Positions 6,661 through 16,889 are shown, counted from the stretch's first letter. The stretch: DNA of 53,099 bases from NIOZ-UU13 sp964653075 (GCA_964653075.1 CAZZAX010000022.1:1-53099); one strand, 5' to 3'. Translations and numbers: made by a program. The notes: generated from the letters alone by a model not told the origin.

Positions 6661-8856
6661 TCAATTCAAAGCCGGCCTATAACCTGACTCTATCATTTTG
6701 CTCTTTAAAATCAGTATTCCTGCTGCCAATTGTGGATCGGAATCTATTGTTTCCCGGCTCGAAAATCTTTGAACCTTAGTAGCATTGTTAAGGCGGCCTT
6801 TTACCGCCGACTCATTCGCCCTCTGCATTTTGGCTATCTTCCGCAGCTCGTCACTTCGCAGTTTTATATTAACGTCCGGCAAGACACCCCAGTTTTCACC
6901 GCCTGTCTTTTTATCCGTGCTTCGGCTCTTTATCTTTTGTCCCGATGGTAAATAATAATACGCCGTTGTGTATTTTAGTTTTGCCCCCCCGCCGAGATGG
7001 CTTACTATCGACTGCACACTGCTCTTGCCATAGCTTCTTTCACCGACAACAGTCGCCCTGTTATGCTTTGGTTCCTGTAAGACTCCTGCAAGTATTTCTG
7101 AGGAACTCGCTGTAAAACGGTCTATGAGCACAGCCAGCGGGTAATCAGGATGTGTTTTTTCGTTGTGCGCCGATATATAAGTCGGCATCCCACATCGTGG
7201 TTGTATCCTCGCAATTAATCCTTCTTCTATAAACATATCTGCTATTTCGATTGCACTATTCAAAAGCCCTCCCGGATTGGAACGCAGATCCATAATCAAA
7301 CCCCTTAACCCCTGTTCCTCAAGCTGTATAAGTGTTCTCTCGAAATCATTAACTGTCCTCGAATCGAAGCAGCTAATGCGAATATAGCCGATCTTATTAC
7401 AAGCATCGATCATATACAGCCATTCATCAGTTTCACTTCTTTGCCAGCCGCGGATTGAAGGAACGACTATGCTGGTCCTGTGCAACGTAATATTCTGCGT
7501 TCTATCTTCACCTTCATGCCTAATTGTCAGAGTCACTTTAGTGCCCTCCGTACCGGCAATACTCTGGGCCACACAGTCAGGAGACATTCTGCTCATCCCG
7601 ACACCATCTACCGCTACAATTACATCCCCGGCTTCGATACCCGAGTGGAATGCCGGCGTATCAGGCAATACACTCAAGACCTTAGGAGATTCTTCTTCTT
7701 TCGAAAACTTTATGCCGATACCCGTAAACTGATTGGTCAATTCTTTTTCAAATTTCTTTACCTGGCTGGGCCAGTAGATAACTGTATAAGGATCAAGTGA
7801 AGACAAGGCTCCCTTTGCAAACTGCACAATCAGTAACGCCGGCGGCAATCCCATTCCCCCAAGATGAGATTCATTCATCACTAAAATCCGTTCAAAAATA
7901 TCTATTAATTTATCTTTACTTATAGATACCTGCGATTCGTTCAATTCATCCAACATCGCGGTCAGGGCCGCCAGAGAAGCTGCACATCGTGTATCTCTTA
8001 TCTTATTCCTCGTTTCCAAATATGGATTACTTATTACTTCCGCTAATAATTTACAGCGATTGATACCTTTGATTGCCATACCTCGATAATCAATAATACT
8101 AACATAGCTCGAATCCAGAAAATCGACGGCATTAATGAACATTTGCTTATCTATTCCTTCGTAACGTTCCTCGCAAGTCTCACATGGATTGTCTTGCAAA
8201 AAAGCCACAATATCGGCCTTATCCAGAAGCTGTTCAGCATAGTCTGAGTACTTACTGTCCTTTTTATACATCTGCGCCAGTTTACCATAGCATTTTTGGT
8301 ATGCATCGAGCCATTTACCTTTTGACTCGAATTCGGCAGCTATGCGTTTGGCTTGCCGGACGGTTTGTTTTATAAAAAGATCATTAAGTAAGGCGTGTTC
8401 CTGTTCCTTGCTGGAATACTCTAAAGCCTTTAAGACAACAGTTAAAACTTTAGCAACATCATTAATATCTTCTGGAAAGCCTTTTTCTTTAAGTTTATCA
8501 AGCTCACCTTTTTGCTCGCAATAGACATCATTTTGACAAGCGTCTCGCCGGGCCTGTATGGCCATATATTCATCGATAATTGCATCAAGCTGCCTGATAT
8601 CTATGCTTCGAACAGCAATCGATTTGCGAACAATCTCCTGAGCACTTTTGAAATCACCTCTCAATATTTTGTCGCAAGCCGAGTCTGCCAAAAGTACACT
8701 TGCAGACATCCAGCCGGTAATAAAGGCATCAGACTGCCGAGGTGGTGTGCTCCTGGCAGCTACGCTTGTGTAATCGCATAAGACTGCGAAAAACACAATC
8801 AACATTGGCCAAAAGGCAAACGACCTATAATGTTTGCAGTGGTCAGAATTCGACAT
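6661..8856 (-). CDS. S41-family C-terminal processing protease with PDZ domain
   Basis: This 731-residue exported serine protease of the CtpA/Prc type cleaves proteins at their C termini in the periplasmic compartment. Residues 1-34 are a signal peptide. Residues 40-350 are a helical region without a family I recognise, rich in Lys and with a CETCEERYEG element. The PDZ domain covers about 375-455 and the peptidase about 490-670. The catalytic set is Ser586 (TASSSEI), Lys611 (SYGKSSVQ) and Gln615, with the Ser-Lys (25) and Lys-Gln (4) spacing of Bacillus CtpB. The large N-terminal region makes it longer than a typical CtpA (about 400-450) and closer to Prc in size. A GAGG lies about 10 nt before the start. 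It is separated from lexA by 174 bases that contain the lexA promoter. Confidence 0.9.
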   Translation of the reverse strand: MSNSDHCKHYRSFAFWPMLIVFFAVLCDYTSVAARSTPPRQSDAFITGWMSASVLLADSACDKILRGDFKSAQEIVRKSIAVRSIDIRQLDAIIDEYMAIQARRDACQNDVYCEQKGELDKLKEKGFPEDINDVAKVLTVVLKALEYSSKEQEHALLNDLFIKQTVRQAKRIAAEFESKGKWLDAYQKCYGKLAQMYKKDSKYSDYAEQLLDKADIVAFLQDNPCETCEERYEGIDKQMFINAVDFLDSSYVSIIDYRGMAIKGINRCKLLAEVISNPYLETRNKIRDTRCAASLAALTAMLDELNESQVSISKDKLIDIFERILVMNESHLGGMGLPPALLIVQFAKGALSSLDPYTVIYWPSQVKKFEKELTNQFTGIGIKFSKEEESPKVLSVLPDTPAFHSGIEAGDVIVAVDGVGMSRMSPDCVAQSIAGTEGTKVTLTIRHEGEDRTQNITLHRTSIVVPSIRGWQRSETDEWLYMIDACNKIGYIRISCFDSRTVNDFERTLIQLEEQGLRGLIMDLRSNPGGLLNSAIEIADMFIEEGLIARIQPRCGMPTYISAHNEKTHPDYPLAVLIDRFTASSSEILAGVLQEPKHNRATVVGERSYGKSSVQSIVSHLGGGAKLKYTTAYYYLPSGQKIKSRSTDKKTGGENWGVLPDVNIKLRSDELRKIAKMQRANESAVKGRLNNATKVQRFSSRETIDSDPQLAAGILILKSKMIESGYRPALN

Positions 8857-9214
8857 TAGAACCCGCCTCTCAGTTGAAGGATTAAGTAATACTCCTTAGA
8901 AAACTATCGGCAAACTCAAACCCCGGGAATAGTGCTTTTTATACTGAAAGCCGGGCAAAGGTATGAAAGCCTTAAATCATAGAAATTAGGCAAAAGTCTA
9001 TGTTCTATTTCATGGCAATGACAAAAGAAAAGTCCGAAAATATTAAGCGGAAAAAATGAGACAGATACTTCAGACTTTCAACTGTTTTATTGTAAAAAAC
9101 GTCCGGTTAATTTGTTGTTATCATAAACGATTATTATGCTTTAGATAGCTAACACAGCTACAGTTCTTCTTAATTAACCATAGTATTATAGGGCTGAAAT
9201 AGAGACATAGTATA
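8857..9214. other. Divergent intergenic region, nothing specific seen
   Basis: The 358 bases lie between the divergent S41 protease and TPR genes and presumably carry both promoters. I found no clear -35/-10 pair, riboswitch-like structure or repeat that I would defend. Confidence 0.5.
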
Positions 9215-10195
9215 ATGAGATGCAGGAATGAAAAAAAATGTATAGCCGGCGAGAGTAAAAATCGTTTTCTTGTACTTACCCTTATAATTCTGCTTATCGA
9301 GGGTATCGCCTGGGGAGGACCACAACAGGTCAAAAAAGACCTTTCCTGCAAAACACTCAGAGCAATGGCAAGAGTGTATATGGCTTATGGAGAATACACA
9401 AAAGCACAGCCATTGGCAGAGCAGGCATTAACTCTGGCGAAAAGAAGAGTTGAACAAGATTCTGAACTTTCTATGTGCCTGATTGATTTGGCGACACTTT
9501 ATAAAAGCCAAAACAAGCTGCTCGATGCAGAAAATATGTGCGAGCAGGGCCTGAAACTACAGGAAGAAGTCCTTTATAAAAGCCATCCCTACGTGGCTTA
9601 TACATTGAGAACTTTAGGTTCAATCTATTTAGAGCAGGGCAATTATATCAAAGCCGCAAACGCCATGGAAAAGGCAATGGCTATTATGCTCGAAAGCCAC
9701 ACTGAAAACGATAAGGCATTGGCCCCATTCTGGGTAGATATTGCCGCCATTCTCGTTGCAAAGGGTGATTATAAGGAAGCCGAAAGTTATTATAAAAAGG
9801 CAATGGTCTTAATAAATATCAGTTACGGGCCGGAACACCTTTACACAGCAAACGTTCTTGGCAGTGTAGCACAACTATATACTCTACAGGGCAGGCACGA
9901 TGAAGCAGAAAAACTGATCGACCGTACAATAGCAAAACAGGAAAGTATCTACGGGCCGCAGCACCACCTTGTAGCACCAAGCTGGTTGACTAAAGCAAGA
10001 ATCTGTCATGCAAAGGGAGACTACACCGGCTCTGAGAAATTGTTTGAAAAGGCGCTGACCTCAGTGAGAAAATCAGGCAATATGGCCTTATTCACAAAGC
10101 TCGAACAACGCATAGAAGAAATCCGTACAAACAAACAGGGCATATCCAGACCGGTTGCAATAGCTGTAGATAAAGACCTTAAAACCACAAGATAA
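9215..10195 (+). CDS. Exported TPR protein (kinesin-light-chain-type repeats)
   Basis: This 326-residue protein has a hydrophobic N-terminal segment (about residues 17-34, FLVLTLIILLIEGIAWG), a signal peptide or membrane anchor. About six tetratricopeptide repeats follow at roughly 42-residue spacing, each with a GxYxxAExLxxxAL-like core, for example GDYKEAESYYKKAM and GDYTGSEKLFEKAL. Such repeats form a protein-binding superhelix; no catalytic motif is present. The ribosome-binding site is weak and the first bases contain an A8 run in other frames, so the exact start is uncertain. The gene is monocistronic and ends at the hairpin terminator at 10205-10236. Its partner is unknown. Confidence 0.85.
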   Translation: MRCRNEKKCIAGESKNRFLVLTLIILLIEGIAWGGPQQVKKDLSCKTLRAMARVYMAYGEYTKAQPLAEQALTLAKRRVEQDSELSMCLIDLATLYKSQNKLLDAENMCEQGLKLQEEVLYKSHPYVAYTLRTLGSIYLEQGNYIKAANAMEKAMAIMLESHTENDKALAPFWVDIAAILVAKGDYKEAESYYKKAMVLINISYGPEHLYTANVLGSVAQLYTLQGRHDEAEKLIDRTIAKQESIYGPQHHLVAPSWLTKARICHAKGDYTGSEKLFEKALTSVRKSGNMALFTKLEQRIEEIRTNKQGISRPVAIAVDKDLKTTR

Positions 10196-10204
10196 ATTGC
10201 AAAT

Positions 10205-10236
10205 AATAAGCCCGCCCTCATATGGGCGGGCTTATT
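10205..10236. terminator. Bidirectional hairpin terminator
   Basis: A perfect 13-bp stem (AATAAGCCCGCCC, 10205-10217, and GGGCGGGCTTATT, 10224-10236) encloses a 6-nt loop. The A/T-rich stem base gives U-rich ends in both directions, so it should end both the TPR gene (+) and the TpsA gene (-), which converge here. Confidence 0.9.
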
Positions 10237-10277
10237 TGAAATAACAATTAATAATTTGCTGCTTCTAATTCGCCTTG

Positions 10278-13200
10278 TCAATTACCGAACATTTCACCGC
10301 TTTCCAAACGAGCTGCAACGAATGCAGCCAAGTTTGCGTTATCGGTGCCTGTTACGCCTGAGCCGTATTTTTCCATTACGTATGCAACAGAATCACCGAC
10401 TGGTGAGCCTATATCGCTATTTAAGACAGCGATATATTGAACAAATGCATCGATGTATTCTATAGCTGTGGCATACTGGGTGCCATCGTTGATATGTCCT
10501 GCGAATGCCGTAACAATTGAGGCCATCACTTCCGGAGTCAGCGGGGCATCAGACGGTGCCAACTCATTGAATACCTGGTTCATCGCGGCCATCCGGGAGC
10601 CGTCTTCATCCCTCAAAATCGCCGCAGCGTCAATAAGCCTTGCGCAGCTCTCACACGGCTGTATATCCGTGTTAAGAGCATAAGAATTTTCCATGGACAC
10701 TTCAATGGTTTCTTCCGGAATTCCAAGCTCTGCAGAAACTGCCGCAAGCAGAACAGGACAACCATCTAATCCCAATGTCAGCCTTTGGGCTTGTTCACCT
10801 GCTTCTCTATCGAGAGGCGCATTATCCGGATCTACAAGGACCCATGCCCTGCCTAAACCTTCCGTGATGTTTGCGATAACAGGATTTTCAAGGCCAGCGC
10901 CACGGAGCACGTAAGTATAATCAAGCGGGAAAGGCCCGCCGCCATAATACGGATAACCCGAGTACGGTAACCGGCCGGCGGCCTGGAACAGCCATTCGGT
11001 AATACGAGAGGCGACCTCCAGCCTGTTACCGACAAAGCTAACGCCATCCTCACCTGCCAGGGACTCTTCGAACAGTTCTCCGAAGGTCACAGAGTCAAAG
11101 GCATCGATAATCATTGCTCCCACATGGGAAGGGTTGGATGGGGGATACTCCTGGTCTTCACGTAAGTCTCCGTTCAAGCCATCTTTTTCGTAAGAAGTAA
11201 TGCTGACCGGCGAGCTGACCTCAACATCTCCACCCGTGCTCGCCAGGTATATTGCTGCATCGAACGGACCACCTTCATACCTCGGGTAACCTTCTGGTAT
11301 TTCATCTCGGACATCCAGAAGACCAACACCCTCGCGGTCATCAACATCGCCGGTAGCGTCATACCAGCCGGAAGCTGTAAGTTCGGCATTCTCGCCCAGG
11401 GTCAGGGTATCTTCGCTCATAATCACAATTGCCGCCTTGCCGGGCCCGTAAGGCAGGTCAACACCAATATCCAGCTCATCGTCGGAAACGCCCCATATTT
11501 CAACATCATCAAGGATAGTGTCATCTGCGGTACGGACTGCGCCATTCTCCGATATTATTGATACTCCGCCTCCCCAGGAAGCTACACCACCGCCAAATGG
11601 ATGGCTTATCGGGTCATAACCTTCATGAAGACCAATCTTTATGTCTTCTTCAGGGTCGGAACCCTGAAGCACAATGTTATCCGTAGCTATTGCCTGTATG
11701 GACTGCCACTGATCGGCCGCGTTTTCAGGAGCCCAATCATCTGCAATAATCCAACCGTCCGTAGCTTTAACCATAAGGTCGGTGTTTTCCTGATTCTCAA
11801 ACCAAAAGTCGGCCAAATCCAAATCGTTCTTTTGTACCAATGTCAGAGTACTGCCGCCGGCTTTGATAGTGCCACCAGGATGCGTCATTCCCCCATTAGT
11901 TGCCTCTAAGAAGATGCTGCCGGACTCAGCTACTACGTCCAACAATTCTACATCGTCTTTCTCCACTATCACGATATCGCCGCCTTCTCCAACATCAGTA
12001 CCCCAGGACCAAGCACTCAGTTGTCCTACATCCGTCTCAATAGCGCCAATGGTATCGTTCATTTTACCGTCTATCGGACTGCCCCCTATCTCATCCCGTG
12101 CGTCTAAGTCTAAAACAGGGGTCTCAATATCAACATTTATATAGTCGTGGTCGTCGGTTGCATCATTGATTGAACCAGCCGAACTCATCCATATATATTC
12201 ATCTGCTTTCACCGAACCAACGGTTATATCACCGGAATCATGGGTTCTCAGCCAGACGTTGCCATAAATTTGGCTGCCTGCGTCTCCTGCGTCAACCTGT
12301 TCTGCCACAATATTACCCGAATAGGCATCGATATCTATTGAACCATCATCAGTCGATACGTTCGTTAAGGTAAGTTCACCTCCGTCCATCTGATCAAAAT
12401 ATATATGCGAAGCTGTACCGACGGTGGAAGCGGTCAAAGACGTAGGCGAACTGTTGTAGTTATCGAGTTGTATATAGGCCCCCGTCAATGCGGGAACGAT
12501 GGTTCTGGCAAATATTATATTTGCGGCAGTTTCGATTGTCCCCGTCAACGGACCTGCAACTATTCTACTTTTGGCGGTCAAATCCAGAGTATCAGCAGTA
12601 AGATCGACATCAGGATCATCTACGTCTTCTAAAATCGCTCCTTCTGAGATAATCGTTATCTGGTTACCAGTACCAGTTGCCGTTATGTTATTCACTATTA
12701 CATCACGGTTGATCAAAGGGTCGGTCTTGGTGGCCGTGGTGGTCAACGAAACGTTATCATTAACGGCTGTTACCGTCTGGGCCGTAAGAGAAGCATCGTC
12801 CACATCTATTCCAATACTGCCATTCGCTGTGGTGGCCGAAGCTACANNNNNNNNNNNNNNNNNNNNNNNNNNNNNNNNNNNNNNNNNNNNNNNNNNNNNN
12901 NNNNNNNNNNNNNNNNNNNNNNNNNNNNNNNNNNNNNNNNNNNNNNCACCTATTACATCACCACTGGTCGTCGTGGTCAATGAAACGTTATCATTAACGG
13001 CTGTTACCGTCCGGGCCGTCAGAGCAGCATCGTCCACATCTATTCCAATACTGCCATTCGCTGTGGTGGCCGAAGCTACATCAAGTGAGCCACCGTCGGC
13101 CTGGCTAAACAGAATATTACCGGCTCCCATCGTAACCGCCAAAGATGCGGTCGTAGCAGACACGTTGGTATTGTCAATATCAATGTCGCCGGCCTCTGTA

Positions 13201-14927
13201 CTGGCCGTGATATCTGTTGCTGATGTCTCAATCGGTGACTGGCCTTTTATACCAGTATCCGCACTCAGCAACAACGTCGCAGCAGTAAGGTCAGCACCGG
13301 AATCACCACCTGCGTATTCTAAAATCGCTCCGGCTGAGTTAATCGTTATCGTGTTATCAGCCGCCGTTATATTATCCACTATTACATCACCTATTACATC
13401 ACCACTGGTCGTCGTGGTCAATGAAACGTTATCATTAACGGCAGTTACCGTCCGGGCCGTTAGATTAGCATTGTCCACGTCTATTTCAATACTGCCATTT
13501 GCTGTGGTGGCCGAAGTTACATCAAGACTGCCACCTCCGGCCTGGCTAAACAGAATAGTACCGGTTCCCGTCGTAACCGCCAGAGATGCGGTCGTCGCAG
13601 ACCCGCTGCTGTTATTGTCAATGTCAATGTCGCCAGCCTCTGTGCTGGCTGTGATATTTGTTGCTGACGTCTCAATCGGTGATTGACCGGTTATGCCGGC
13701 TTTAGCAGTCAGCGACAACGTCGCAGCAGTAAGGTCAGCACCGGAATCACCACCACTTGGGTATTCTAAAATAGCTCCGCCTGAGTTAATCGTTATCTGG
13801 TCGTCTAAAGCCCTGACATCCGTTACCGTTACATCACCGGAGATAGTAGTCGTCAGGCTAACGTCACCTGCTCCACCGGCCTCAACCCGGCCAAGGAGGC
13901 TTATGGCACCGTCCGCTAAAAGAGTCAACATCCCGTCACTGTCCATAGTCTTGTCAACTGACAAAATTATGTCCCGGCCGGCATCCATCCCTATTTCACC
14001 CGCTTGAATATTATCAAAGAGCATGATATCTCTATTTGCTTTGGCCGCTAAGTTTTCGACGCCTGAGATAGCATTAGAATAGATATCGCCGGCAGCGAGA
14101 AGCACGTTTCCATCTGTCGCATCGATTGTACCGGCATTATAAACTGAATGGTCGGCTATTGGAGTAGGCGTAGATAACTGAGTAACATCTACGACAAGAT
14201 TACCGCTGCCTTCAGTTACGGCAAGATATACCCTCTCGCCGGCGGCCAACACAACTGAGCCACTGGTTATAGTGCCGTTATTGATAACAGTTTTGCCGAC
14301 GAGGGCAACGGCACTTGCATCGATTTCGCCACCTGCCATTAGCTGTACCCCCAAGGTCGCCGGGTCATAGCCGTCAAATTGCAGCTCCTTGGTAGTGGCA
14401 GGGTCGGCTATAAATTCATCGAAGTTCGAAATATCCAGACCTGAAGCGACGAACCTTTGGGCCTCGATAAAGGCTTTAGGGCCGATGACAATACCCATAG
14501 GATTAACGACAAAAAGATATCCGGGAGCATTGAGATTGCCATTGATTCCCGTTGCAGCTCCATCTCCCCACATATCTCCATTATCTCCTCTACTGGTAAC
14601 ATTAATCCTGTGAAGTACGGCGTGAGTAGGCTCCATGAGATGATCAACCGTATGGCCAAAGCCTATATCAAAATTCTCCCAGTCAAAGACGGTTCCGTTG
14701 CTGGGAGCTGTTATGATTGTGGTATTTCCTACGGTGATTGCGGTTCCCGTTAGCGAATTATAGTCTAACGTACTCGGATGCGCACCATCAGGCGGATCCG
14801 GGTTGGCCAGTACAACCTGTGCCGGTACTGCTAATAGAATACAGTACACCAACAAGCAGGCCACAATTTGTCTCAAATAATAAGTTTTTGACATTTTTCT
14901 TCGCTTTCCCATCATTCTTTTCCTCAT
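10278..14927 (-). CDS. TpsA-type filamentous hemagglutinin-like secreted protein
   Basis: This is the exported partner of a two-partner secretion system, predicted to fold as a long beta-helix on the outer surface. An extended signal peptide (about 1-42, ending AQVVLA) precedes the TPS/haemagglutination domain (about 43-220), recognisable by DYNSLTGTAITVGNTTIITAP, the NPMGIVIGPKAFIEAQRFVASGLDIS block and AAGERVYLA. The middle is made of diverged beta-helix segments and about 147-residue tandem units. The C-terminal 250 residues differ in style and contain a CESC pair in a helical segment. There is no obvious C-terminal barrel or sorting motif. 100 N (12847-12946) interrupt the gene in frame; the true length is therefore not 1549. 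Several in-frame ATGs exist between 14927 and 14894; GGGG or AGGA sites support the first two. It lies 81 bases downstream of tpsB on the same strand. Confidence 0.88.
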   Translation of the reverse strand: MRKRMMGKRRKMSKTYYLRQIVACLLVYCILLAVPAQVVLANPDPPDGAHPSTLDYNSLTGTAITVGNTTIITAPSNGTVFDWENFDIGFGHTVDHLMEPTHAVLHRINVTSRGDNGDMWGDGAATGINGNLNAPGYLFVVNPMGIVIGPKAFIEAQRFVASGLDISNFDEFIADPATTKELQFDGYDPATLGVQLMAGGEIDASAVALVGKTVINNGTITSGSVVLAAGERVYLAVTEGSGNLVVDVTQLSTPTPIADHSVYNAGTIDATDGNVLLAAGDIYSNAISGVENLAAKANRDIMLFDNIQAGEIGMDAGRDIILSVDKTMDSDGMLTLLADGAISLLGRVEAGGAGDVSLTTTISGDVTVTDVRALDDQITINSGGAILEYPSGGDSGADLTAATLSLTAKAGITGQSPIETSATNITASTEAGDIDIDNNSSGSATTASLAVTTGTGTILFSQAGGGSLDVTSATTANGSIEIDVDNANLTARTVTAVNDNVSLTTTTSGDVIGDVIVDNITAADNTITINSAGAILEYAGGDSGADLTAATLLLSADTGIKGQSPIETSATDITASTEAGDIDIDNTNVSATTASLAVTMGAGNILFSQADGGSLDVASATTANGSIGIDVDDAALTARTVTAVNDNVSLTTTTSGDVIGXXXXXXXXXXXXXXXXXXXXXXXXXXXXXXXXXXVASATTANGSIGIDVDDASLTAQTVTAVNDNVSLTTTATKTDPLINRDVIVNNITATGTGNQITIISEGAILEDVDDPDVDLTADTLDLTAKSRIVAGPLTGTIETAANIIFARTIVPALTGAYIQLDNYNSSPTSLTASTVGTASHIYFDQMDGGELTLTNVSTDDGSIDIDAYSGNIVAEQVDAGDAGSQIYGNVWLRTHDSGDITVGSVKADEYIWMSSAGSINDATDDHDYINVDIETPVLDLDARDEIGGSPIDGKMNDTIGAIETDVGQLSAWSWGTDVGEGGDIVIVEKDDVELLDVVAESGSIFLEATNGGMTHPGGTIKAGGSTLTLVQKNDLDLADFWFENQENTDLMVKATDGWIIADDWAPENAADQWQSIQAIATDNIVLQGSDPEEDIKIGLHEGYDPISHPFGGGVASWGGGVSIISENGAVRTADDTILDDVEIWGVSDDELDIGVDLPYGPGKAAIVIMSEDTLTLGENAELTASGWYDATGDVDDREGVGLLDVRDEIPEGYPRYEGGPFDAAIYLASTGGDVEVSSPVSITSYEKDGLNGDLREDQEYPPSNPSHVGAMIIDAFDSVTFGELFEESLAGEDGVSFVGNRLEVASRITEWLFQAAGRLPYSGYPYYGGGPFPLDYTYVLRGAGLENPVIANITEGLGRAWVLVDPDNAPLDREAGEQAQRLTLGLDGCPVLLAAVSAELGIPEETIEVSMENSYALNTDIQPCESCARLIDAAAILRDEDGSRMAAMNQVFNELAPSDAPLTPEVMASIVTAFAGHINDGTQYATAIEYIDAFVQYIAVLNSDIGSPVGDSVAYVMEKYGSGVTGTDNANLAAFVAARLESGEMFGN
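12720..13810 (-). repeat. About 441-444 bp in-frame tandem repeats in tpsA
   Basis: The phrase TATTACATCACCACTGGTCG starts at 12951 and again at 13392 (period 441), and GTCTCAATCGGTGA-like phrases start at 13225 and 13669 (period 444). A third partial copy lies left of the gap (ACGTTATCAT at 12751). Each unit encodes about 147 residues with NDNVSLTTTTSGDVI, ITINS.GAILEY and GQSPIETSAT blocks. Coding periods are multiples of three. Confidence 0.85.
12847..12946. other. Assembly gap (100 N) inside the tpsA repeats
   Basis: Exactly 100 N are present, the usual placeholder for a gap of unknown size. The matching phrase ACGTTATCAT starts at 12751 and its next copy about 12985, 234 bases apart instead of about 441. 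If one repeat unit spans the gap, about 307 bases are really missing, plus 441 for each further unit. Confidence 0.9.
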
Positions 14928-15008
14928 TCAAAAATCCCCATTGCTATTTTATATCCATAAACGATTTTATTTTTCCATACCGACTACATTGCCGGTTAAA
15001 ATTCACTA

Positions 15009-16889
15009 TTACCATCTCATCATCACGCCGGCACTAACCCGTCCTTTACCGGTTCGTGTATCGTCGGTTGACTTGAGAGGATAGCCGTAATAGACAGCTC
15101 CGCTGAAATTATCTCCGAGTTCGATAAGCGCTCCTGCGCCTACAGAAAAGAAGTCTTCATCATCCTTTTCAGTTCCGGCGGGATGTCTTATCTTGGCCCT
15201 TCCATAATCAACAAAGACCAAAGGAGCAAGTTTTCTAAGAAATGGCTTGCTCTGTTCGTCCTCTGTATCATCGCCGTATTTAGATTCCTCATATTTTACA
15301 AGGTCAAACTCATATTGCCCTGATGCAAACATTCCGCCATCGGCAAGAAGCTCATATTCATCGTAGCCTCTTACTGTGTACATTCCGCCGAAGGCGGTCA
15401 TTTTTGCAGGAACTAATCTTTCGTCAGATGTTATCCAGCGAAAAGAGCCGCTAATGCGCTCGACCTTATTCGTATTCAGATACTGGCTGTGAGACGCAGA
15501 AGCATTGTAAATTGTAAAATCGGAATCAGAATCGGTTCGTGCAAGTAGAAACTCATCCCTCCCTGATTCGCCGCCCATGCTTTCATATCGGCCTGCTGTG
15601 ACGGAGCTTTGCGACAAATCGTCTGAGCGGTGCAGGTCAATCCCGCCTCCCCAAAGCCAGAACTTGATGTCGGTCCCCAAAAACTCCGGGAAAATCGATG
15701 GGGTTACCTTGCTCCTTGTATGCTCAAGAGAGCCTTTAATATCAAAGAACCAGCCGTCATCGGTCTGGAGCAGGTTGTAACGCAGCATTCCGCCATAGAA
15801 CGTACCTCTGCCAAGAAAGTCAAATGGACCGGATGCAGCGCTTATATCAAATTCACTGTGACCGCCATAAAGGTTAAGACGCAGCCGGGGTCCTAACAGC
15901 GGAAAATCGTAACTGCCGAATACACCGTAATTCTCGTCTATAGTTGAATCCCATGGCGCCTGATATATGACAGTAAATTTATCGTCAAAACCTAAAAGAT
16001 TGGTATTGATAAGGCCTATTCTTGGGTCCCATTGCCTCGGTTTTGTGCCGGAGTTGTCCGACTGAATGAACCAATGCCAGGGATTTGCTTCGTATATATT
16101 ATATCCGATAGCAATGGTATTTGGTTCGGCTCCCTTCGATACGATCCCACTAACATACCTGTCAGGGTTCAGGTTCAGCAGGTTAATAAAATCATCCATT
16201 TCTTTCTGATTTGTCACCTGTCCGACTTTTACCGGCGACCAGCCAACAACCGCAGAGCTGCAGAGATATCCCTTTTCAACTACCTCATTTTCAACAGTGT
16301 AGTAAGTTGTTGTAATTTCGCTGACCGGTGCCTCCAGGACTTCGATATGCAGAATATCATCTCTTAATTTTTCGCCATTTATCATTACCTGGGAAGGTAC
16401 ATAAACATATATTCCGGCGTAATTATTTTTTCGATAGACAGAAACGATATACTGCGTAAAAGCCCTTATAGTCCTGGTTGAAACCTGCCGGGCCTGGCCT
16501 GGCTCAAAAATGATATCATGCAGGACCCTGAAATCGTAAAGGCTTTCACTACCGGCCGTCTTTAATGACTCGGCGGAATCATTATATATCAGAGGCATGT
16601 CGTCCAGCAATTCATCGGTTGTTAAGAGGGTATTGCCGCTGATTCGAACTTCCTTTACGCTTATGCGCTGTGTTGTATCTTGGGGTAAGTCAATTTCCGA
16701 GATTTCTTCCTCCAGCTTTGCTTTTTCTTTTTCGTGAGCTTCCCGCTTAGCTCTTTGTGCTTCCTCCCGCATTTGCTCCATCTTTGGATCGTAATCGGTT
16801 TTTCGCTGTGAGGCATCGGCCACAAAACAAAACACTGAACCCAAAAGAAATACAAGAACAAAGCTCTTTATTGCTTTTGTACTACTCAT
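15009..16889 (-). CDS. TpsB-type outer-membrane secretion pore (ShlB/FhaC family)
   Basis: This 626-residue outer-membrane protein should export the TpsA protein encoded just downstream. After a signal peptide (1-27) comes a charged, Lys/Glu-rich helical stretch (about 35-68) and the POTRA region (about 70-270; VKEVRISGNTLLTTDEL, then VYVPSQVMINGEKL). The rest is a 16-strand barrel candidate with the family VRGY motif at 506-509 (YTVRGYDEY), and the chain ends in an aromatic residue (MMRW), as barrel proteins do. AAGGAG lies 7 nt before the ATG. It is a little longer than typical FhaC (about 550). The presence of an outer-membrane pore supports a diderm cell. Confidence 0.92.
   Translation of the reverse strand: MSSTKAIKSFVLVFLLGSVFCFVADASQRKTDYDPKMEQMREEAQRAKREAHEKEKAKLEEEISEIDLPQDTTQRISVKEVRISGNTLLTTDELLDDMPLIYNDSAESLKTAGSESLYDFRVLHDIIFEPGQARQVSTRTIRAFTQYIVSVYRKNNYAGIYVYVPSQVMINGEKLRDDILHIEVLEAPVSEITTTYYTVENEVVEKGYLCSSAVVGWSPVKVGQVTNQKEMDDFINLLNLNPDRYVSGIVSKGAEPNTIAIGYNIYEANPWHWFIQSDNSGTKPRQWDPRIGLINTNLLGFDDKFTVIYQAPWDSTIDENYGVFGSYDFPLLGPRLRLNLYGGHSEFDISAASGPFDFLGRGTFYGGMLRYNLLQTDDGWFFDIKGSLEHTRSKVTPSIFPEFLGTDIKFWLWGGGIDLHRSDDLSQSSVTAGRYESMGGESGRDEFLLARTDSDSDFTIYNASASHSQYLNTNKVERISGSFRWITSDERLVPAKMTAFGGMYTVRGYDEYELLADGGMFASGQYEFDLVKYEESKYGDDTEDEQSKPFLRKLAPLVFVDYGRAKIRHPAGTEKDDEDFFSVGAGALIELGDNFSGAVYYGYPLKSTDDTRTGKGRVSAGVMMRW

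Noticed and set aside
12499..13686. 395-codon plus-strand frame across the N gap
   Set aside because: It is the antisense of the TpsA repeats; the sense strand has the TPS domain and beta-helix repeats.
12720..13810. CRISPR array
   Set aside because: The repeats are about 441 bases, in frame and protein coding, without short constant repeats and unique spacers.
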